NCBI GenBank assembly: GCA_947500135.1
Contig: CANMQX010000001.1
Coordinates: 372,001-436,000 of the forward strand
Direction: 5' to 3'
DNA length: 64,000 nucleotides
Origin: an uncultured Paracoccaceae bacterium
GTDB taxonomy: Bacteria > Pseudomonadota > Alphaproteobacteria > Rhodobacterales > Rhodobacteraceae
In this document: in pieces, positions 9,162 to 19,788 of the stretch
How the letters are laid out: every line of letters starts with the position of its first letter
Position numbering within the stretch: the stretch's first letter is position 1
Notes under the pieces: generated by a model
Seen by the model: only the letters and a program-made list of their open reading frames with translations
What the model was told of the DNA's origin: nothing
Databases searched by the model: none
Translations under genes and position numbers: made by a program

Positions 9162-9222
9162 GTTAAGTCAAATAGCCTTGGGCCGACAATCAAAATTGAT
9201 GAACCAATAGTAGGGAATCTGC

Positions 9223-9531
9223 ATGTCCGACAAAGACTGGTGGGACAAGACGGAGATAGTCGCGAAAGTGGCGGGCGCTGTCGCGATCCCACTTATGATA
9301 GCTTACATTGCATACGCATGGAACAGCCAACGAACCGAACAGCAAACTATTACTGCAAGGGTAGAACTTGCGTTGGCTGTACTACGTGAGCAAAATCTTG
9401 AAAATGGCTCCGACGACAAGTTACGCGCTTGGGCGGAGCGCGTGATCCAAACTCCGGACAAGTTGGGACCAACAGATATGGCCAAAAACGAAGCTGGGTT
9501 TGGTTTAGCAGTTGACTCTGCGATCTGCTAA
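9223..9531 (+). CDS. Small single-pass membrane protein, probably truncated by an in-frame stop
   Basis: 102 residues from ATG 9223 (GGGA upstream). One membrane segment near residues 15-32 (VAGAVAIPLMIAYIAYAW) is followed by a soluble helical part (QTITARVELALAVLREQ). The frame ends at TAA 9529-9531 but continues open for another 39 protein-like codons to TAG 9649-9651. The gene looks somewhat more AT-rich than its neighbours, suggesting acquired DNA. Function unknown. Confidence 0.5.
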   Translation: MSDKDWWDKTEIVAKVAGAVAIPLMIAYIAYAWNSQRTEQQTITARVELALAVLREQNLENGSDDKLRAWAERVIQTPDKLGPTDMAKNEAGFGLAVDSAIC

Positions 9532-9651
9532 GGAACCCGCGATGTACAAATCGAATTAGCGAAAGCTCTGCTAGAAGATGGTGGTCCAAGCTCACGAAGC
9601 CAGGGTGTGAGACTTTTGGCTGGCCTTGAAGCCGCTTGCAGACATAATTAG
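9532..9651 (+). pseudogene. In-frame continuation of the 9223 gene after a TAA
   Basis: Reading in the same frame as the 9223 gene directly after its TAA, the next 39 codons give a plausible helical segment (GTRDVQIELAKALLEDGG, then RSQGVRLLAGLEAA) ending at TAG 9649. One base change in the TAA (for example to AAA or CAA) would give an intact protein of 142 residues. Most likely a nonsense mutation; readthrough or a sequencing error cannot be excluded. Confidence 0.45.
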
Positions 9652-9668
9652 CCGCTGGACGGGCCTCA

Positions 9669-11333
9669 TCACCCCAACCGCGACACAATCACCGTCACCT
9701 CAGGCTTCTTGCCGATCTCGCCTTGTGCCGATTTCCGCGCGATGCCCCGCAGCTCTTTTTCCAGCTTGTCGTCGTCCCGCAGGGTCTTGGCATCGGCCCG
9801 CCCCAGGAATTGGCTGAGGTCTTCTTCGACCACTTCGACAAGGGCGGCGTTGTTTCGCCCAACCTCGGGCAGCCCGTTGATTTCCACCCAAGGCTCACCC
9901 AGCGGTTCGTCGTTCTCATCGATGATCAGCGTGACGATCATATGCCCGTTCAGCGCCATGCGGATGCGGTTACGCACCACGCCGTCCAGCGCACCGACCT
10001 GCACTGACCCATCCAGATAGGTCCGGCCCGTTTCGATATATTCGGTGACCTTGGGCTGGTTGCCGGACAGGTCGATCATCATCCCGTTAACCGCCACGAT
10101 CCCCGTCAGCCCGCCCGCATTCGCCACTTTCACATGTTCGCGCAAATGCCGGTGTTCGCCATGCATGGGGATCAGGATCTGCGGTTTCACAATCTCATGT
10201 AACCGCTGCAAATCAGGCTTATTGGCATGGCCGGATACATGGTATTTGCCGCCCGCATCATCGACCACATCAACCCCCAACTCCGACAGTTGGTTCATGA
10301 TCCGGATGACACCGCGTTCATTGCCCGGGATGGTTTTAGAGGAAAACAGGAACGTGTCCCCTTCCTTCAGCGACAGCCCCAAATACTTGCCCTGCGCCAA
10401 TTGCGCCGACGCTGCCCGCCTTTCGCCCTGCGATCCGGTGACCAGCAGCATCAGGTTTTCGCGGGGGATGTTTAGCGCGTCCTCTGGGGAGACGGTGGCC
10501 GGGAAGCCCTCCAATATCCCCTCTTCCGTCGCCGCCTCGACCATCCGCCGCATCGCACGCCCCAACAGGCAGACGGACCGCCCGGCAGCTTTGGCCGCCA
10601 CCGCCAGCGTTTTCAGCCGCGCGATGTTGGAGGCAAAGGTGGTCGCCACAACCATGCCGGTTGCATCTTCCATCAACTCGGTGATTGTCGGCCCGATAGA
10701 GGCTTCCGACCGACCCGGCGCGTCCGAAAACACATTCGTACTGTCGCAGACCAGCGCCTTGACCCCGTCTTTGGAGACCTCTTCCCACAGGCCCTGATCC
10801 CACGGGTCGCCGACCACGGGCGTCTCATCAATCTTGAAATCGCCTGAATGCAACACGCGGCCATCGGGGCTGTCGATCAACAGGCCAGCACTTTCGGGGA
10901 TCGAGTGGCTTATGGGCAGGTAAGACACTTTGAACGGGCCACAGCTGATCATATGCGGATAAGGTTCGACCACTTTCACCACGCTTTCAGGATGCCCATG
11001 CTCACCCAGCTTGCGCCGCGCGATATTGGCAGTAAAGCGGCGGGCATAGACAGGCGCGCCCAGCCGTTCCCAGTAATGCCCAATGGCGCCGACGTGATCC
11101 TCATGCGCGTGGGTGATGAAAATGCCTTCGATTTGCGCCTTGCGTTCCTCAAGCCAGGCAATATCGGGCAGGATTAGGTCCACCCCGGGCGTCCCGTCCA
11201 TATCGGGAAAGGTTACGCCCAGATCGACCACGATCAGCCGTTCCTGCCCTTGCGGTCCATAGCCATAGACATAGGCGTTCATGCCGATCTCCCCGGCACC
11301 TCCGAGGGGTAGATAGATCAGGCGGTCACTCAT
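9669..11333 (-). CDS. rnj: Ribonuclease J
   Basis: 554 residues, the usual length for RNase J. It has the metallo-beta-lactamase signature HAHEDH (75-80), the upstream VVDLGVTFPD strand, the beta-CASP region with GSQGE, and SGHA and PMHGEHRH metal-binding motifs. RNase J is a dual endo- and 5'-3' exoribonuclease in mRNA decay and rRNA maturation; alphaproteobacteria commonly have one. Its ATG overlaps the coaX stop as ATGA, so it is read at the end of the nuo-birA-coaX transcript unless an internal promoter exists. Confidence 0.95.
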   Translation of the reverse strand: MSDRLIYLPLGGAGEIGMNAYVYGYGPQGQERLIVVDLGVTFPDMDGTPGVDLILPDIAWLEERKAQIEGIFITHAHEDHVGAIGHYWERLGAPVYARRFTANIARRKLGEHGHPESVVKVVEPYPHMISCGPFKVSYLPISHSIPESAGLLIDSPDGRVLHSGDFKIDETPVVGDPWDQGLWEEVSKDGVKALVCDSTNVFSDAPGRSEASIGPTITELMEDATGMVVATTFASNIARLKTLAVAAKAAGRSVCLLGRAMRRMVEAATEEGILEGFPATVSPEDALNIPRENLMLLVTGSQGERRAASAQLAQGKYLGLSLKEGDTFLFSSKTIPGNERGVIRIMNQLSELGVDVVDDAGGKYHVSGHANKPDLQRLHEIVKPQILIPMHGEHRHLREHVKVANAGGLTGIVAVNGMMIDLSGNQPKVTEYIETGRTYLDGSVQVGALDGVVRNRIRMALNGHMIVTLIIDENDEPLGEPWVEINGLPEVGRNNAALVEVVEEDLSQFLGRADAKTLRDDDKLEKELRGIARKSAQGEIGKKPEVTVIVSRLG

Positions 11334-12103
11334 GCATTGTCCTTGTTATATTGGTGGATGACGGTCAGGCCGTGCATCGTCAGATCGTCTTCAAAGGCGT
11401 CAAATAGCGCTTCGGCCTGCTGAAACAATGGGGCAAGACCGCCGGTCGAGATCACCTGCATCGGCACGCCCCGTTCACCTTTGATCCGCGCGCATATCTC
11501 ACGCACCAGCCCGATGTAACCCCAAAAGACGCCCGATTGCATGCATTCTACGGTATTGGTGCCAATCACCTTTTGCGGCTTGGAAATATCGACATGCGGC
11601 AAGGCAGCAGCAGCATTATGCAGGGCCTCTAGCGACAGGTTCACACCCGGTGCAATCACCCCGCCCTCATAAGCCCCGTCGCTGGCAACCACGTCAAAGG
11701 TGGTCGCAGTCCCAAAATCCACCACGATCAGATCACCACCATGGCGATGAAACGCGCCAGCTGTATTGACCAACCGGTCGGGGCCAACTTGCGTACCTTC
11801 ATCCACGCGCGGGTCGGCAGGCAGCAGGCAGTCAGGCTTGCCCACCACAAGCGGGCGGCAATTATAGTAACGGTCCGCAAAGACCCTCAGATTAAAGACG
11901 ACGCGCGGCACGGTGGAACTTACGATCACCTCGTCGATATGCACGTCCATGTTCTGAAACCGCATCAGTGTCGATAGCCAGACATAATACTGATCTGCCG
12001 TGCGCTGCCATTCGGTGCTGGTGCGCCATGTCGCCAGAAACTGTTCCCCGTCCCAGATCGAAAACACAGTATTGGTGTTGCCGCAATCAATGGCCAAAAG
12101 CAT
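11330..12103 (-). CDS. coaX: Type III pantothenate kinase
   Basis: 257 residues. The N-terminal phosphate-binding DCGNTNT motif, a GPDRLVNT segment and VDFGTATTFD identify the CoaX family of the acetate and sugar kinase/Hsp70/actin superfamily. It carries out the first step of CoA synthesis from pantothenate. The start ATG at 12103 has a strong site (AAGGAGG, 7-base spacing) that overlaps the birA stop codon. It overlaps rnj by four bases. Confidence 0.95.
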   Translation of the reverse strand: MLLAIDCGNTNTVFSIWDGEQFLATWRTSTEWQRTADQYYVWLSTLMRFQNMDVHIDEVIVSSTVPRVVFNLRVFADRYYNCRPLVVGKPDCLLPADPRVDEGTQVGPDRLVNTAGAFHRHGGDLIVVDFGTATTFDVVASDGAYEGGVIAPGVNLSLEALHNAAAALPHVDISKPQKVIGTNTVECMQSGVFWGYIGLVREICARIKGERGVPMQVISTGGLAPLFQQAEALFDAFEDDLTMHGLTVIHQYNKDNA

Positions 12104-12115
12104 GGGGCTGCCTCC

Positions 12116-12877
12116 TTAGAAAAACACATCCGCCGCCGGGATCGCCCGGGGGCCGGTGCCAGTGATCAAAACCAGATTGCCGTCCTGATCGATGCTGTCG
12201 AAAATACCGGTCACATCCTCGCGGCCTGTGCGGGCGGTGATCACATCCCCCAGACGGGCAGCATTGGCCAGCCAGTCATCGCGAATCCGTTTGAACCCGA
12301 AATGGCGCAGCTTGTCCTCTTGCGTGGCATAGGCATCCGCCAGCACGGCCAGAAAATCTTGCGGTGCGACCTCCCACCCACCGGCGGCCATCAGGCTGGT
12401 CGGGGCAAAGCTGGCATCGGTGACACCTTGAGGCGTGTGGCGCAGATTGACTCCGATCCCGATCGACAGCCAATCAACAAATGGCCCCTGCCCGCTGCTT
12501 TCCAGCAGAATGCCCGCAACCTTGCCGCCCGAAAGCAACACATCATTGGGCCATTTCAACGCCAGTTTTTCGGCAGGAACATAGATCGCAAGCGCCTGAT
12601 ACAACGCATTGGCCGCAAGGAAAGACCGCTTCGCCGCCTCCACAGCCGTGGCTTCCGGTTTGAAAATCAGGGTCGCGCTCAGATTTCCGGGTGGCACCAT
12701 CCAAGGGCGCCCGCGACGACCGCGCGCCGCTGTTTGACGATGCGCCATGATCCAGGTGGGCCGATCCAGCAGGGGTGCGCGCCGGGCCGCCTCTGCCATG
12801 GTGCTGTCAACGCTGTCGAGCACAACACGCCCATAACCTTCGGGCCAATGCCCGTGGGCGTTATCGCTATTGGACAA
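12116..12877 (-). CDS. birA: Biotin--[acetyl-CoA-carboxylase] ligase
   Basis: Core of a monofunctional biotin protein ligase without an N-terminal DNA-binding domain. It shows [14 protein letters not shown], the biotinyl-AMP loop [15 protein letters not shown] with the catalytic Lys, and KVAGILLE. No ATG is available near the expected start: the frame before LDSVDST offers a TTG at 12877 (giving 253 residues) that lies inside the last codons of nuoN, and a GTG at 12931. I chose the TTG, with uncertainty. It would attach biotin to carboxylases such as the methylcrotonyl-CoA carboxylase alpha subunit encoded at 41999-43912. Confidence 0.88.
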   Translation of the reverse strand: MSNSDNAHGHWPEGYGRVVLDSVDSTMAEAARRAPLLDRPTWIMAHRQTAARGRRGRPWMVPPGNLSATLIFKPEATAVEAAKRSFLAANALYQALAIYVPAEKLALKWPNDVLLSGGKVAGILLESSGQGPFVDWLSIGIGVNLRHTPQGVTDASFAPTSLMAAGGWEVAPQDFLAVLADAYATQEDKLRHFGFKRIRDDWLANAARLGDVITARTGREDVTGIFDSIDQDGNLVLITGTGPRAIPAADVFF

Positions 12878-14303
12878 GCGTCGCCGCCGCAGCTGCGGCC
12901 ATCGGTTCGATCCCGAACAGGTTGACCACACCGACCACCATGATCAATGCGGACGCCATCAGGAACGTCCAAAGCACGGGGTTCATCTTGCCGTCGAGCG
13001 CTTCGCCCTCTTCGCCGAAATACATGTAGTAGACGATGCGCAGATAGTAGAAGGCACCGATGACAGACGCGATCACACCGGCCACGGCCAACCATGCCAA
13101 TCCACCATCATAAGCGGCGCGCAGCACATAGAATTTGCCAAAGAACCCAACCATCGGCGGTACGCCTGCGAGGCTAAACAGCAGCACCAGCATGGCCAAG
13201 GCCCGCAGCGGTTGCCGCTTGGAATACATCCGCAGGCTTTCGATATTGGTCACCGGGCGCCCGTCCCGTTCCATCCCTAGGATGAAGGCAAAGGTCCCGA
13301 TATTCATCGTCACATAGATCGCCATATAGATCAGCATCGCCTGCACACCAAAGGCCGTTCCAGCCGCAAGCCCCATCAGGGCAAAGCCCATGTGGGCGAT
13401 CGATGAATAGGCCATCAGGCGCTTGATATCGGTCTGGCCGATGGCGGCAATCGCGCCAAGGAACATCGACACGACCGACAGGAAAGCGACGATCTGCTGC
13501 CAATCACCCACGATGCCACCAAAGGCATCATGCACAACCCGGGCAAACAGGGCCATCGCTGCAACCTTCGGGGCTGTGGCAAAAAACGCAGTCACAGGCG
13601 TGGGTGAGCCTTCATACACATCCGGCGTCCACATGTGGAACGGGGCGGCTGACACCTTGAAGGCAAAGCCCGCCAGTAGGAAGACCAGACCAAACAGCAA
13701 GCCAAGCGAGGCGCCGTCGGCCGTCGCCTCGATAATGCCAGAGAATAGTGTCGTGCCCGCAAAGCCATAGGTTAGCGACGCACCGTAAAGCAACAAACCA
13801 GAAGACAGCGCGCCAAGCACAAAGTATTTCAGCCCAGCCTCGGTTGATTTCACGCTGTCACGGCGCAATGCGGCTACGACATAAAGCGACAGCGACTGCA
13901 GTTCGAGGCCCATATAAAGCGCCATCAGATCGCCCGCGCTGACCATCACCATCATGCCAACAACGGCCAATGCGACCAGCAATGGGTATTCAAACCGCAA
14001 CAGGCCCCGGCGTTGCATATAGCTTTCTGACATCAGCAGAACGGCAGCAGCGGACAGCAAGATCGTGATCTTGGCGAACCGGGCAAACCCGTCATCGACG
14101 AACATGCCCCCAAAGGCGATATTCGTCCCCTGCCCGTTAATGCCGATCCAGACGGCCAGCAGCACAAACAGCCCCGAGGTGGCCCAGGTCAAAAGCGGGG
14201 CCATGCCATCCTTGGTCGTATATACGGCGGCCAGCAGCGCGCCCATGGCGTAAACCGCCAACACAATCTCGGGCATCAGGATTTGGATATCGGCAGAAAT
14301 CAT
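12867..14303 (-). CDS. nuoN: NADH-quinone oxidoreductase subunit N
   Basis: 478 residues with about 14 membrane segments, one of three antiporter-like proton-pumping subunits of complex I. The conserved Lys/Glu-bearing helices of the Mrp-type fold are visible around GLKYFVLGA and [11 protein letters not shown]. It lies 11 bases after nuoM, and its end overlaps the probable start of birA. Confidence 0.97.
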   Translation of the reverse strand: MISADIQILMPEIVLAVYAMGALLAAVYTTKDGMAPLLTWATSGLFVLLAVWIGINGQGTNIAFGGMFVDDGFARFAKITILLSAAAVLLMSESYMQRRGLLRFEYPLLVALAVVGMMVMVSAGDLMALYMGLELQSLSLYVVAALRRDSVKSTEAGLKYFVLGALSSGLLLYGASLTYGFAGTTLFSGIIEATADGASLGLLFGLVFLLAGFAFKVSAAPFHMWTPDVYEGSPTPVTAFFATAPKVAAMALFARVVHDAFGGIVGDWQQIVAFLSVVSMFLGAIAAIGQTDIKRLMAYSSIAHMGFALMGLAAGTAFGVQAMLIYMAIYVTMNIGTFAFILGMERDGRPVTNIESLRMYSKRQPLRALAMLVLLFSLAGVPPMVGFFGKFYVLRAAYDGGLAWLAVAGVIASVIGAFYYLRIVYYMYFGEEGEALDGKMNPVLWTFLMASALIMVVGVVNLFGIEPMAAAAAATLVQ

Positions 14304-14314
14304 ATGCCTGTTCC

Positions 14315-15856
14315 TTAATTCGAAGCAAACTGGGTGGCGGCCTCAAAGGTCGCCAGCGCCGTTTCATAATTACCGACCAGCGCATTCACGCTTGGGCCAA
14401 TGATGTCGAGCACCAAGGCAGGATAAACCCCCAAAAGCAGCGTCATCGCCACCAACGGGGCAAAGATCATCCGCTCGCGCCTCGTCATATCCGTGATGGT
14501 TTTCAGGCTTTCCTTGATCAGATCACCCATGACAACCCGCCGGTAAAGCCACAGCGCATAAGCCGCCGACAGGATCACACCGGATGTGGCGACAACAGCC
14601 ACCCATGTGTTGACCTGGAAGATACCGACGAGAGTCAGGAACTCACCGATAAACCCGGACGTACCCGGCAAGCCGACATTGGCCATTGTGAAGAACATGA
14701 AGATCAGCGCATAGGCAGGCATCCGGTTCACGAGGCCCCCATAGGCGTCAATCTCGCGGGTGTGCATCCGGTCGTAAATGACCCCCACACAAAGGAACAG
14801 CGCGCCAGAGATAAAGCCGTGGCTGATCATCTGGAAAATCGCCCCATCAACACCCTGCTGGTTCACTGCAAAGATACCCATGGTCACGTAACCCATGTGG
14901 GCCACGGATGAATAGGCGATCAGTTTCTTCATATCTTCCTGCACCAGCGCGACCAGCGAGGTGTAAACAATCGCAATCGCCGACAGCCACAACACCAGCG
15001 GCCCCATCACCTCGGACCCGACAGGGAACATCGGCAGGCTGAAGCGTAGGAAGCCGTAGCCGCCCATCTTCAACAGGATCGCGGCCAAGACAACCGAACC
15101 CGCTGTGGGGGCCTGTACGTGTGCATCGGGCAGCCAGGTATGCACCGGCCACATCGGCATCTTGACAGCAAAGCTGGCAAAGAAGGCCAACCAGAGCATG
15201 GTCTGCATCCCGCCCACAATCTGCACACCCAGAATGCTGAAATTCTCGGTCCCGAATGTATGGGTCATCAGGGTCGGAATATCCGTGGTGCCTGCATCGG
15301 CAAACATGGCGACCATGGCGACCAGCATCAGGACAGAGCCAAGGAAGGTATAAAGGAAGAACTTGAAGCTGGCATAGATGCGGTTCTTGCCACCCCAGAT
15401 GCCAATGATCAGGAACATCGGGATCAGGCCCGCCTCAAAGAATAGATAGAACAGCACTAAATCAAGGGCCAGGAACACGCCCAGCATCAGCGTTTCAAGC
15501 AGCAGGAAGGCGATCATGTATTCCTTGACCCGCGTACCGACATCCCAGCAGGACGCGATCACCAGCGGCATCAGGAAGGTGGTCAGCATCACAAACAGGA
15601 TCGAAATACCATCGACGCCCATTTTGTATTGCAGACCCAGCAGCCATTCGCGGGTTTCGACCATCTGGAAGCCCGGATCTGCCGGATCGAAATTTGCCAG
15701 AATGAACAGCGACGCAATGAACGTGGTGACCGTGGTCAGCAGGGCCACCCATTTGGCATTGCGCTGTGCCGCCGCATCATCACCACGCAGGAACAGGGCC
15801 AGAATGACAGCCCCCAGTAGTGGCAGAAACGTGGTCAGCGAAAGGACATTCCCCAT
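14315..15856 (-). CDS. nuoM: NADH-quinone oxidoreductase subunit M
   Basis: 513 residues, polytopic antiporter-like subunit of the complex I membrane arm. Conserved features include [17 protein letters not shown] with the key Glu, [20 protein letters not shown] and [11 protein letters not shown]. Its ATG shares one base with the nuoL stop (TGATG), indicating translational coupling. Confidence 0.97.
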   Translation of the reverse strand: MGNVLSLTTFLPLLGAVILALFLRGDDAAAQRNAKWVALLTTVTTFIASLFILANFDPADPGFQMVETREWLLGLQYKMGVDGISILFVMLTTFLMPLVIASCWDVGTRVKEYMIAFLLLETLMLGVFLALDLVLFYLFFEAGLIPMFLIIGIWGGKNRIYASFKFFLYTFLGSVLMLVAMVAMFADAGTTDIPTLMTHTFGTENFSILGVQIVGGMQTMLWLAFFASFAVKMPMWPVHTWLPDAHVQAPTAGSVVLAAILLKMGGYGFLRFSLPMFPVGSEVMGPLVLWLSAIAIVYTSLVALVQEDMKKLIAYSSVAHMGYVTMGIFAVNQQGVDGAIFQMISHGFISGALFLCVGVIYDRMHTREIDAYGGLVNRMPAYALIFMFFTMANVGLPGTSGFIGEFLTLVGIFQVNTWVAVVATSGVILSAAYALWLYRRVVMGDLIKESLKTITDMTRRERMIFAPLVAMTLLLGVYPALVLDIIGPSVNALVGNYETALATFEAATQFASN

Positions 15857-17994
15857 CAGTTTGTCCCCCCGAACAGCGTCACCCAGGTCAGCAGCACCGC
15901 AATCCCCAGAACCATCGCAAAGGCATAGGTAAACACATAGCCCGACTGCGCCCGGCCCGCGAGCCGTGTAAAGAATGGAATGATCCCCATGGCCAGCCCG
16001 TTAATGCCCCCGTCGATTGTCTTTGTGTCACCCTGCTTCCACAGGATCCGGCCAATCGCCATGGCAGGTTTGACAAAGATGAAGTGATAGATCTCGTCAA
16101 AGTACCATTTGTTCAGCAGGAACTGATATAGCGGCGCCTGCTGTTCGGCCAGTTTACCGGGCAGATCAGGACGGCGGATATACATCTGATAAGCCAGCGC
16201 CAGACCTGCCAGCATGGCAAAGAACGGGGCGAGCTTGACCCAGACAGGCACCTCATGCGCGTCGTTCAGAACATGATTGTCGGGGCTGTTATGAATGGCC
16301 CCTTCGCCGGGCGCACCGACCAGATTGTAATGGGCCTTGCCATGGCCACCCTCATCGGCATGGGCTGCGTCATCAGCATGATCATCGCCATGGCTGTCTT
16401 CGGCGCCGTGATCATCACCATGCTCGGACGCTTCGGCATATGACACACCAAAGAACTTGCCGACCTTGTCGTTCGATCCAAAGAAGGATCCGTACCAGAT
16501 CATGCCACTGAACACGGCCCCAATAGCCAGCACATAAAGCGGGATCAGCATCGAATTGGGGCTTTCATGGGCATGTTCATGCGTATGCTTGTCGCCGCGC
16601 GCGGTGCCATAAAAGGTCAGGAACATCAGACGCCAGCTGTAGAAACTGGTCATCAAGGCGGCAATCACCAGCATCCAGAACGCATAGCCGCCAGCCGTGC
16701 CCGCATAGGCGCTTTCGATAATCGCATCCTTGGACACGAACCCGGCAAAGCCAATCGGGAAACCGATATAAAGCAGCGGAATACCAACGCCGGTGATCGC
16801 AAGCGTACCAATCATCATCATCCAGAACGTCTTGGGGATCTTATGGCGCAGCCCGCCATAATTCCGCATGTCCTGCTCATGATGCATCGCGTGAATGACC
16901 GAACCAGCCCCAAGAAACAACATCGCCTTGAAGAACGCGTGTGTCAGCAGGTGGAACATGGCCACGGAATAGACGCCCAGACCAGCAGCAACGAACATAT
17001 AACCCAGCTGCGAACAGGTGGAATATGCGATGACACGCTTGATGTCGTTCTGCACCAGACCAACAGTGGCGGCAAAAAACGCGGTTGTGGCGCCAAGGAA
17101 AACGATGAAATTCGTTGCAGCCGGAGCATATTCCATCAACGGCGACATGCGGCAGACAAGGAAGACACCCGCGGTCACCATGGTGGCGGCATGGATCAGG
17201 GCTGACACAGGCGTCGGACCCTCCATCGCGTCGGGCAGCCAAGTGTGCAGGAACAGCTGGGCCGATTTGCCCATCGCCCCGATGAACAACAGGAACGCGA
17301 TCAGGTTCAGCGTGTTCCAATCTTTCCACAAGAACGTGATCGTATGATCCTGCAGATCAGGGATCGCGGCAAAGATATCCTCAAACCGGATGCTGTCTGT
17401 GACCATGTAAAGTGCAAAGATACCAAGGGCAAAACCGAAATCCCCAACACGGTTGACCACAAAGGCTTTGATCGCCGCGGCATTTGCGCTTGGCTTGCGG
17501 AAGTAAAAGCCGATCAACAGGTATGAGGCAACGCCGACCCCTTCCCAGCCAAAGAACATCTGCACGAGGTTATCCGCCGTCACCAGCATCAGCATGGCAA
17601 AGGTAAAGAACGACAGATAGGCAAAGAAGCGCGGGCGATAGCTCTCATCTTCCTTGAAATTCTCGTCATGGGCCATGTAGCCAAAGGAATAAAGGTGGAC
17701 GAGGGCCGACACGGTATTGATCACAATCAGCATGATCGCGGTGAGACGATCCATCCGGATCGCCCAATCGGTCGATAGTGTCCCGCTTTCGATCCAACGC
17801 AGGATCGTGACAGTGTAACTGCCACCCGCATGGGCCGACGGATCAAATGTCAGGAACACAACCCAGGACAGGATCGCGGCCAGAAACAACAGGCTGGTCG
17901 CAACCCATTGGGCCGCCGTCTCGCCAATCAGCTTCCAACCAAACCCACAAAGGATGGCACCGACCAGCGGGGCAAATAGGATGATGGTTTCCAT
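15856..17994 (-). CDS. nuoL: NADH-quinone oxidoreductase subunit L
   Basis: 712 residues, the largest antiporter-like subunit, including the long C-terminal lateral helix. Conserved blocks such as [37 protein letters not shown] and [11 protein letters not shown] are present. Residues about 518-557 form a loop very rich in His and Asp (repeats such as HGDDHG and HADDAAH) between late membrane helices, a possible metal- or proton-buffering insertion. Five bases separate its ATG from the nuoK stop. Confidence 0.97.
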   Translation of the reverse strand: METIILFAPLVGAILCGFGWKLIGETAAQWVATSLLFLAAILSWVVFLTFDPSAHAGGSYTVTILRWIESGTLSTDWAIRMDRLTAIMLIVINTVSALVHLYSFGYMAHDENFKEDESYRPRFFAYLSFFTFAMLMLVTADNLVQMFFGWEGVGVASYLLIGFYFRKPSANAAAIKAFVVNRVGDFGFALGIFALYMVTDSIRFEDIFAAIPDLQDHTITFLWKDWNTLNLIAFLLFIGAMGKSAQLFLHTWLPDAMEGPTPVSALIHAATMVTAGVFLVCRMSPLMEYAPAATNFIVFLGATTAFFAATVGLVQNDIKRVIAYSTCSQLGYMFVAAGLGVYSVAMFHLLTHAFFKAMLFLGAGSVIHAMHHEQDMRNYGGLRHKIPKTFWMMMIGTLAITGVGIPLLYIGFPIGFAGFVSKDAIIESAYAGTAGGYAFWMLVIAALMTSFYSWRLMFLTFYGTARGDKHTHEHAHESPNSMLIPLYVLAIGAVFSGMIWYGSFFGSNDKVGKFFGVSYAEASEHGDDHGAEDSHGDDHADDAAHADEGGHGKAHYNLVGAPGEGAIHNSPDNHVLNDAHEVPVWVKLAPFFAMLAGLALAYQMYIRRPDLPGKLAEQQAPLYQFLLNKWYFDEIYHFIFVKPAMAIGRILWKQGDTKTIDGGINGLAMGIIPFFTRLAGRAQSGYVFTYAFAMVLGIAVLLTWVTLFGGTN

Positions 17995-17999
17995 TGGTA

Positions 18000-18305
18000 T
18001 CAGCCCTTCATCACGTTGACGTCTTCAACGTCGATGGTCCCGCGATTGCGGAAGAAACAAACAAGGATGGCAAGGCCAATCGCGGCCTCTGCGGCGGCAA
18101 CGGTCAGGACGAACAGGGTAAAGACCTGGCCCACCAGATCGCCTAGATAGCTGGAAAACGCGACAAGGTTGATGTTCACAGCAAGCAGCATTAGCTCGAT
18201 GCTCATCAGCAGAATGATCACGTTCTTGCGGTTCAGGAAAAGGCCGAAAATACCGATAACGAACAGGGCCGCTGCCACCGTGAGATAATGTTCAAGTCCG
18301 ATCAT
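18000..18305 (-). CDS. nuoK: NADH-quinone oxidoreductase subunit K
   Basis: 101 residues, the family's standard length, with three membrane helices and the conserved intramembrane Glu in [19 protein letters not shown]. The ATG at 18305 was chosen over the one at 18311 because GGA stands 7 bases before it. Unlike most genes of the cluster it is separated from the gene upstream (nuoJ) by an 84-base gap holding two long palindromes. Confidence 0.96.
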   Translation of the reverse strand: MIGLEHYLTVAAALFVIGIFGLFLNRKNVIILLMSIELMLLAVNINLVAFSSYLGDLVGQVFTLFVLTVAAAEAAIGLAILVCFFRNRGTIDVEDVNVMKG

Positions 18306-18330
18306 TGGCATTTCCTTCAGCCTTCACCAC

Positions 18331-18354
18331 GAAGAAATTTTGCAAAATTTCTTC
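18331..18354. repeat. 24-bp perfect palindrome between nuoJ and nuoK
   Basis: GAAGAAATTTT and its exact complement AAAATTTCTTC meet around a central GC. Transcribed, it would form a hairpin without a following U run, so mRNA stabilisation or processing is more likely than termination. It resembles short palindromes scattered through Rhodobacteraceae genomes (from memory). Confidence 0.8.
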
Positions 18355-18359
18355 AGTCC

Positions 18360-18388
18360 GGAAGATTTTTCGTAACGAAAAATCTTCC
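18360..18388. repeat. 13-bp-arm inverted repeat just after the nuoJ stop
   Basis: GGAAGATTTTTCG and CGAAAAATCTTCC flank a TAA loop; the repeat ends one base before the nuoJ stop codon. With the neighbouring palindrome it makes a double hairpin in the nuoJ-nuoK transcript. Confidence 0.8.
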
Positions 18389-18389
18389 A

Positions 18390-18995
18390 TCACAACCCCT
18401 GCCCCGGCTTCACGTCCCGCAACTCCATCGCCATGGCCGGGTCGCGTGACATTTGCTCCATGACGTTCTGGCGCTTGATATCCACGCGGTGGCGCAGTGT
18501 CAGCACAATCGCCCCTATCATCGCAACCAGCAGGATCAGCCCCGCCAGCTGGAACAGCAGGATATATTTGTCATAGATCAGCAGGCCCAGGGCGCGGGTA
18601 TTTTCAATATCGCCTGCTGGGGCAGCGATCCGCCCTTCAACGCCATCGGCAAAACCCCAGACGCCAAAGGCCAGTGCCAGTTGCATCAGGATCACCACGC
18701 CGATCAGCAAGGCCAGCGGCATGTAGCGGGCCATTTCCGCCTTCAACTCGGCGAAATCAACATCCAGCATCATGACAACAAACAGGAACAACACCGCGAC
18801 CGCGCCGACATAGACGATGATCAACAGCATCGCCACAAATTCGGCACCCAATGTCACGAACAGCCCGGCAGACGAAAGAAACGCCAGGATCAGCCACAGC
18901 ACCGAATGCACCGGGTTACGGCTGACAACCGTCATCAGGCCCCCGGCAACGGTCGTCACCGCAAAAAGGTAGAATGTGAATGCGAAGACACTCAT
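18390..18995 (-). CDS. nuoJ: NADH-quinone oxidoreductase subunit J
   Basis: 201 residues with five predicted membrane helices, including the conserved [18 protein letters not shown] helix with the pi-bulge region. Part of the proton-translocation path of complex I. Its ATG overlaps the stop of the upstream CMD-like gene by four bases (ATGA). Immediately downstream are two hairpins before nuoK. Confidence 0.96.
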   Translation of the reverse strand: MSVFAFTFYLFAVTTVAGGLMTVVSRNPVHSVLWLILAFLSSAGLFVTLGAEFVAMLLIIVYVGAVAVLFLFVVMMLDVDFAELKAEMARYMPLALLIGVVILMQLALAFGVWGFADGVEGRIAAPAGDIENTRALGLLIYDKYILLFQLAGLILLVAMIGAIVLTLRHRVDIKRQNVMEQMSRDPAMAMELRDVKPGQGL

Positions 18996-19390
18996 GCGTC
19001 ACCGTCCTTTTCCAACACTTCATTGGCCAGTTCCATGGTTTTGGTCATGGCTGGCACGCCACCGAACATGCCCATCTGGGCGATGGTTTCGGCGATTTCC
19101 TGTTTCGTCGCCCCTGCCTCGACCAGATGGCGTACAGTCATGCGTATCTGCGCCTCGGCCTGACCACCCAGCACGGTCAGTGCGGCAAGGGTCAACAAAA
19201 GCCGGGTCTTGGCGTCCAACCCATCAGGGCTGATCCCCTTGCCCATGAAAGTTTCCATCATGTCTTTGGACATGGTGGGAAACAGGGCTTCGAACCCTTT
19301 GGGCGTAAATGATTCCAGCGCCGGGTTCATGGCTTTCGCCCAATCCTGGCCCATCTTCATCATCGCTTCAAAGGGGTTCTGGTCGGTCAT
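18992..19390 (-). CDS. Carboxymuconolactone decarboxylase-like protein, copy 1
   Basis: 132 residues. The helical core ([20 protein letters not shown] ... [24 protein letters not shown]) is the CMD/AhpD-like fold. No Cys is present, so it lacks the CxxC redox centre of AhpD-type members and is closer to the decarboxylase type. It is coupled by ATGA overlaps to a second copy upstream and to nuoJ downstream. A role in complex I is suggested only by position. Confidence 0.88.
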   Translation of the reverse strand: MTDQNPFEAMMKMGQDWAKAMNPALESFTPKGFEALFPTMSKDMMETFMGKGISPDGLDAKTRLLLTLAALTVLGGQAEAQIRMTVRHLVEAGATKQEIAETIAQMGMFGGVPAMTKTMELANEVLEKDGDA

Positions 19391-19788
19391 TCAGTATCCT
19401 TCGCGGCGTCAAAAACAGCGATTGCCGTATTCAACGCATTTATCATCGCAGGAAACCCACCATACAACGCCATCTGGTTGATGACCTCGGCAATCTCACG
19501 TTCTGATGCGCCAGCATTCAAGGCATTTTGAATATGCACACGCAATTGCGGCGCAGTCTGCCCGCCTAGTACCGTCAAACCCGCAACCGTCGTCAGATAG
19601 CGTGTTTTATCATCCAAGCCGTCGCGCGTGTAGTACTGTCCATAGGCCACATCAATCATGGTTTCCGCAAACCCAGGCAGCAAACCGTCATAGCGCGCGC
19701 GCAACGCATCCTCGATGCCCGGGTTTGTGGCCTCAGCAGCAGGTTTGCCGCGCAGATACGCGTCGCTTGATGTTGGCACATCCGTCAT
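19387..19788 (-). CDS. Carboxymuconolactone decarboxylase-like protein, copy 2
   Basis: 133 residues, clearly paralogous to the gene after it (shared [41 protein letters not shown]). Also without Cys. It overlaps nuoI by four bases upstream and copy 1 by four bases downstream. The tandem pair between nuoI and nuoJ probably arose by duplication. Substrate unknown. Confidence 0.88.
   Translation of the reverse strand: MTDVPTSSDAYLRGKPAAEATNPGIEDALRARYDGLLPGFAETMIDVAYGQYYTRDGLDDKTRYLTTVAGLTVLGGQTAPQLRVHIQNALNAGASEREIAEVINQMALYGGFPAMINALNTAIAVFDAAKDTE

Noticed and set aside
16255-16443. Plus-strand frame over the His-rich part of nuoL
   Set aside because: Its hydrophobic, Met/Ile-rich product is simply the complement of His/Asp codons.
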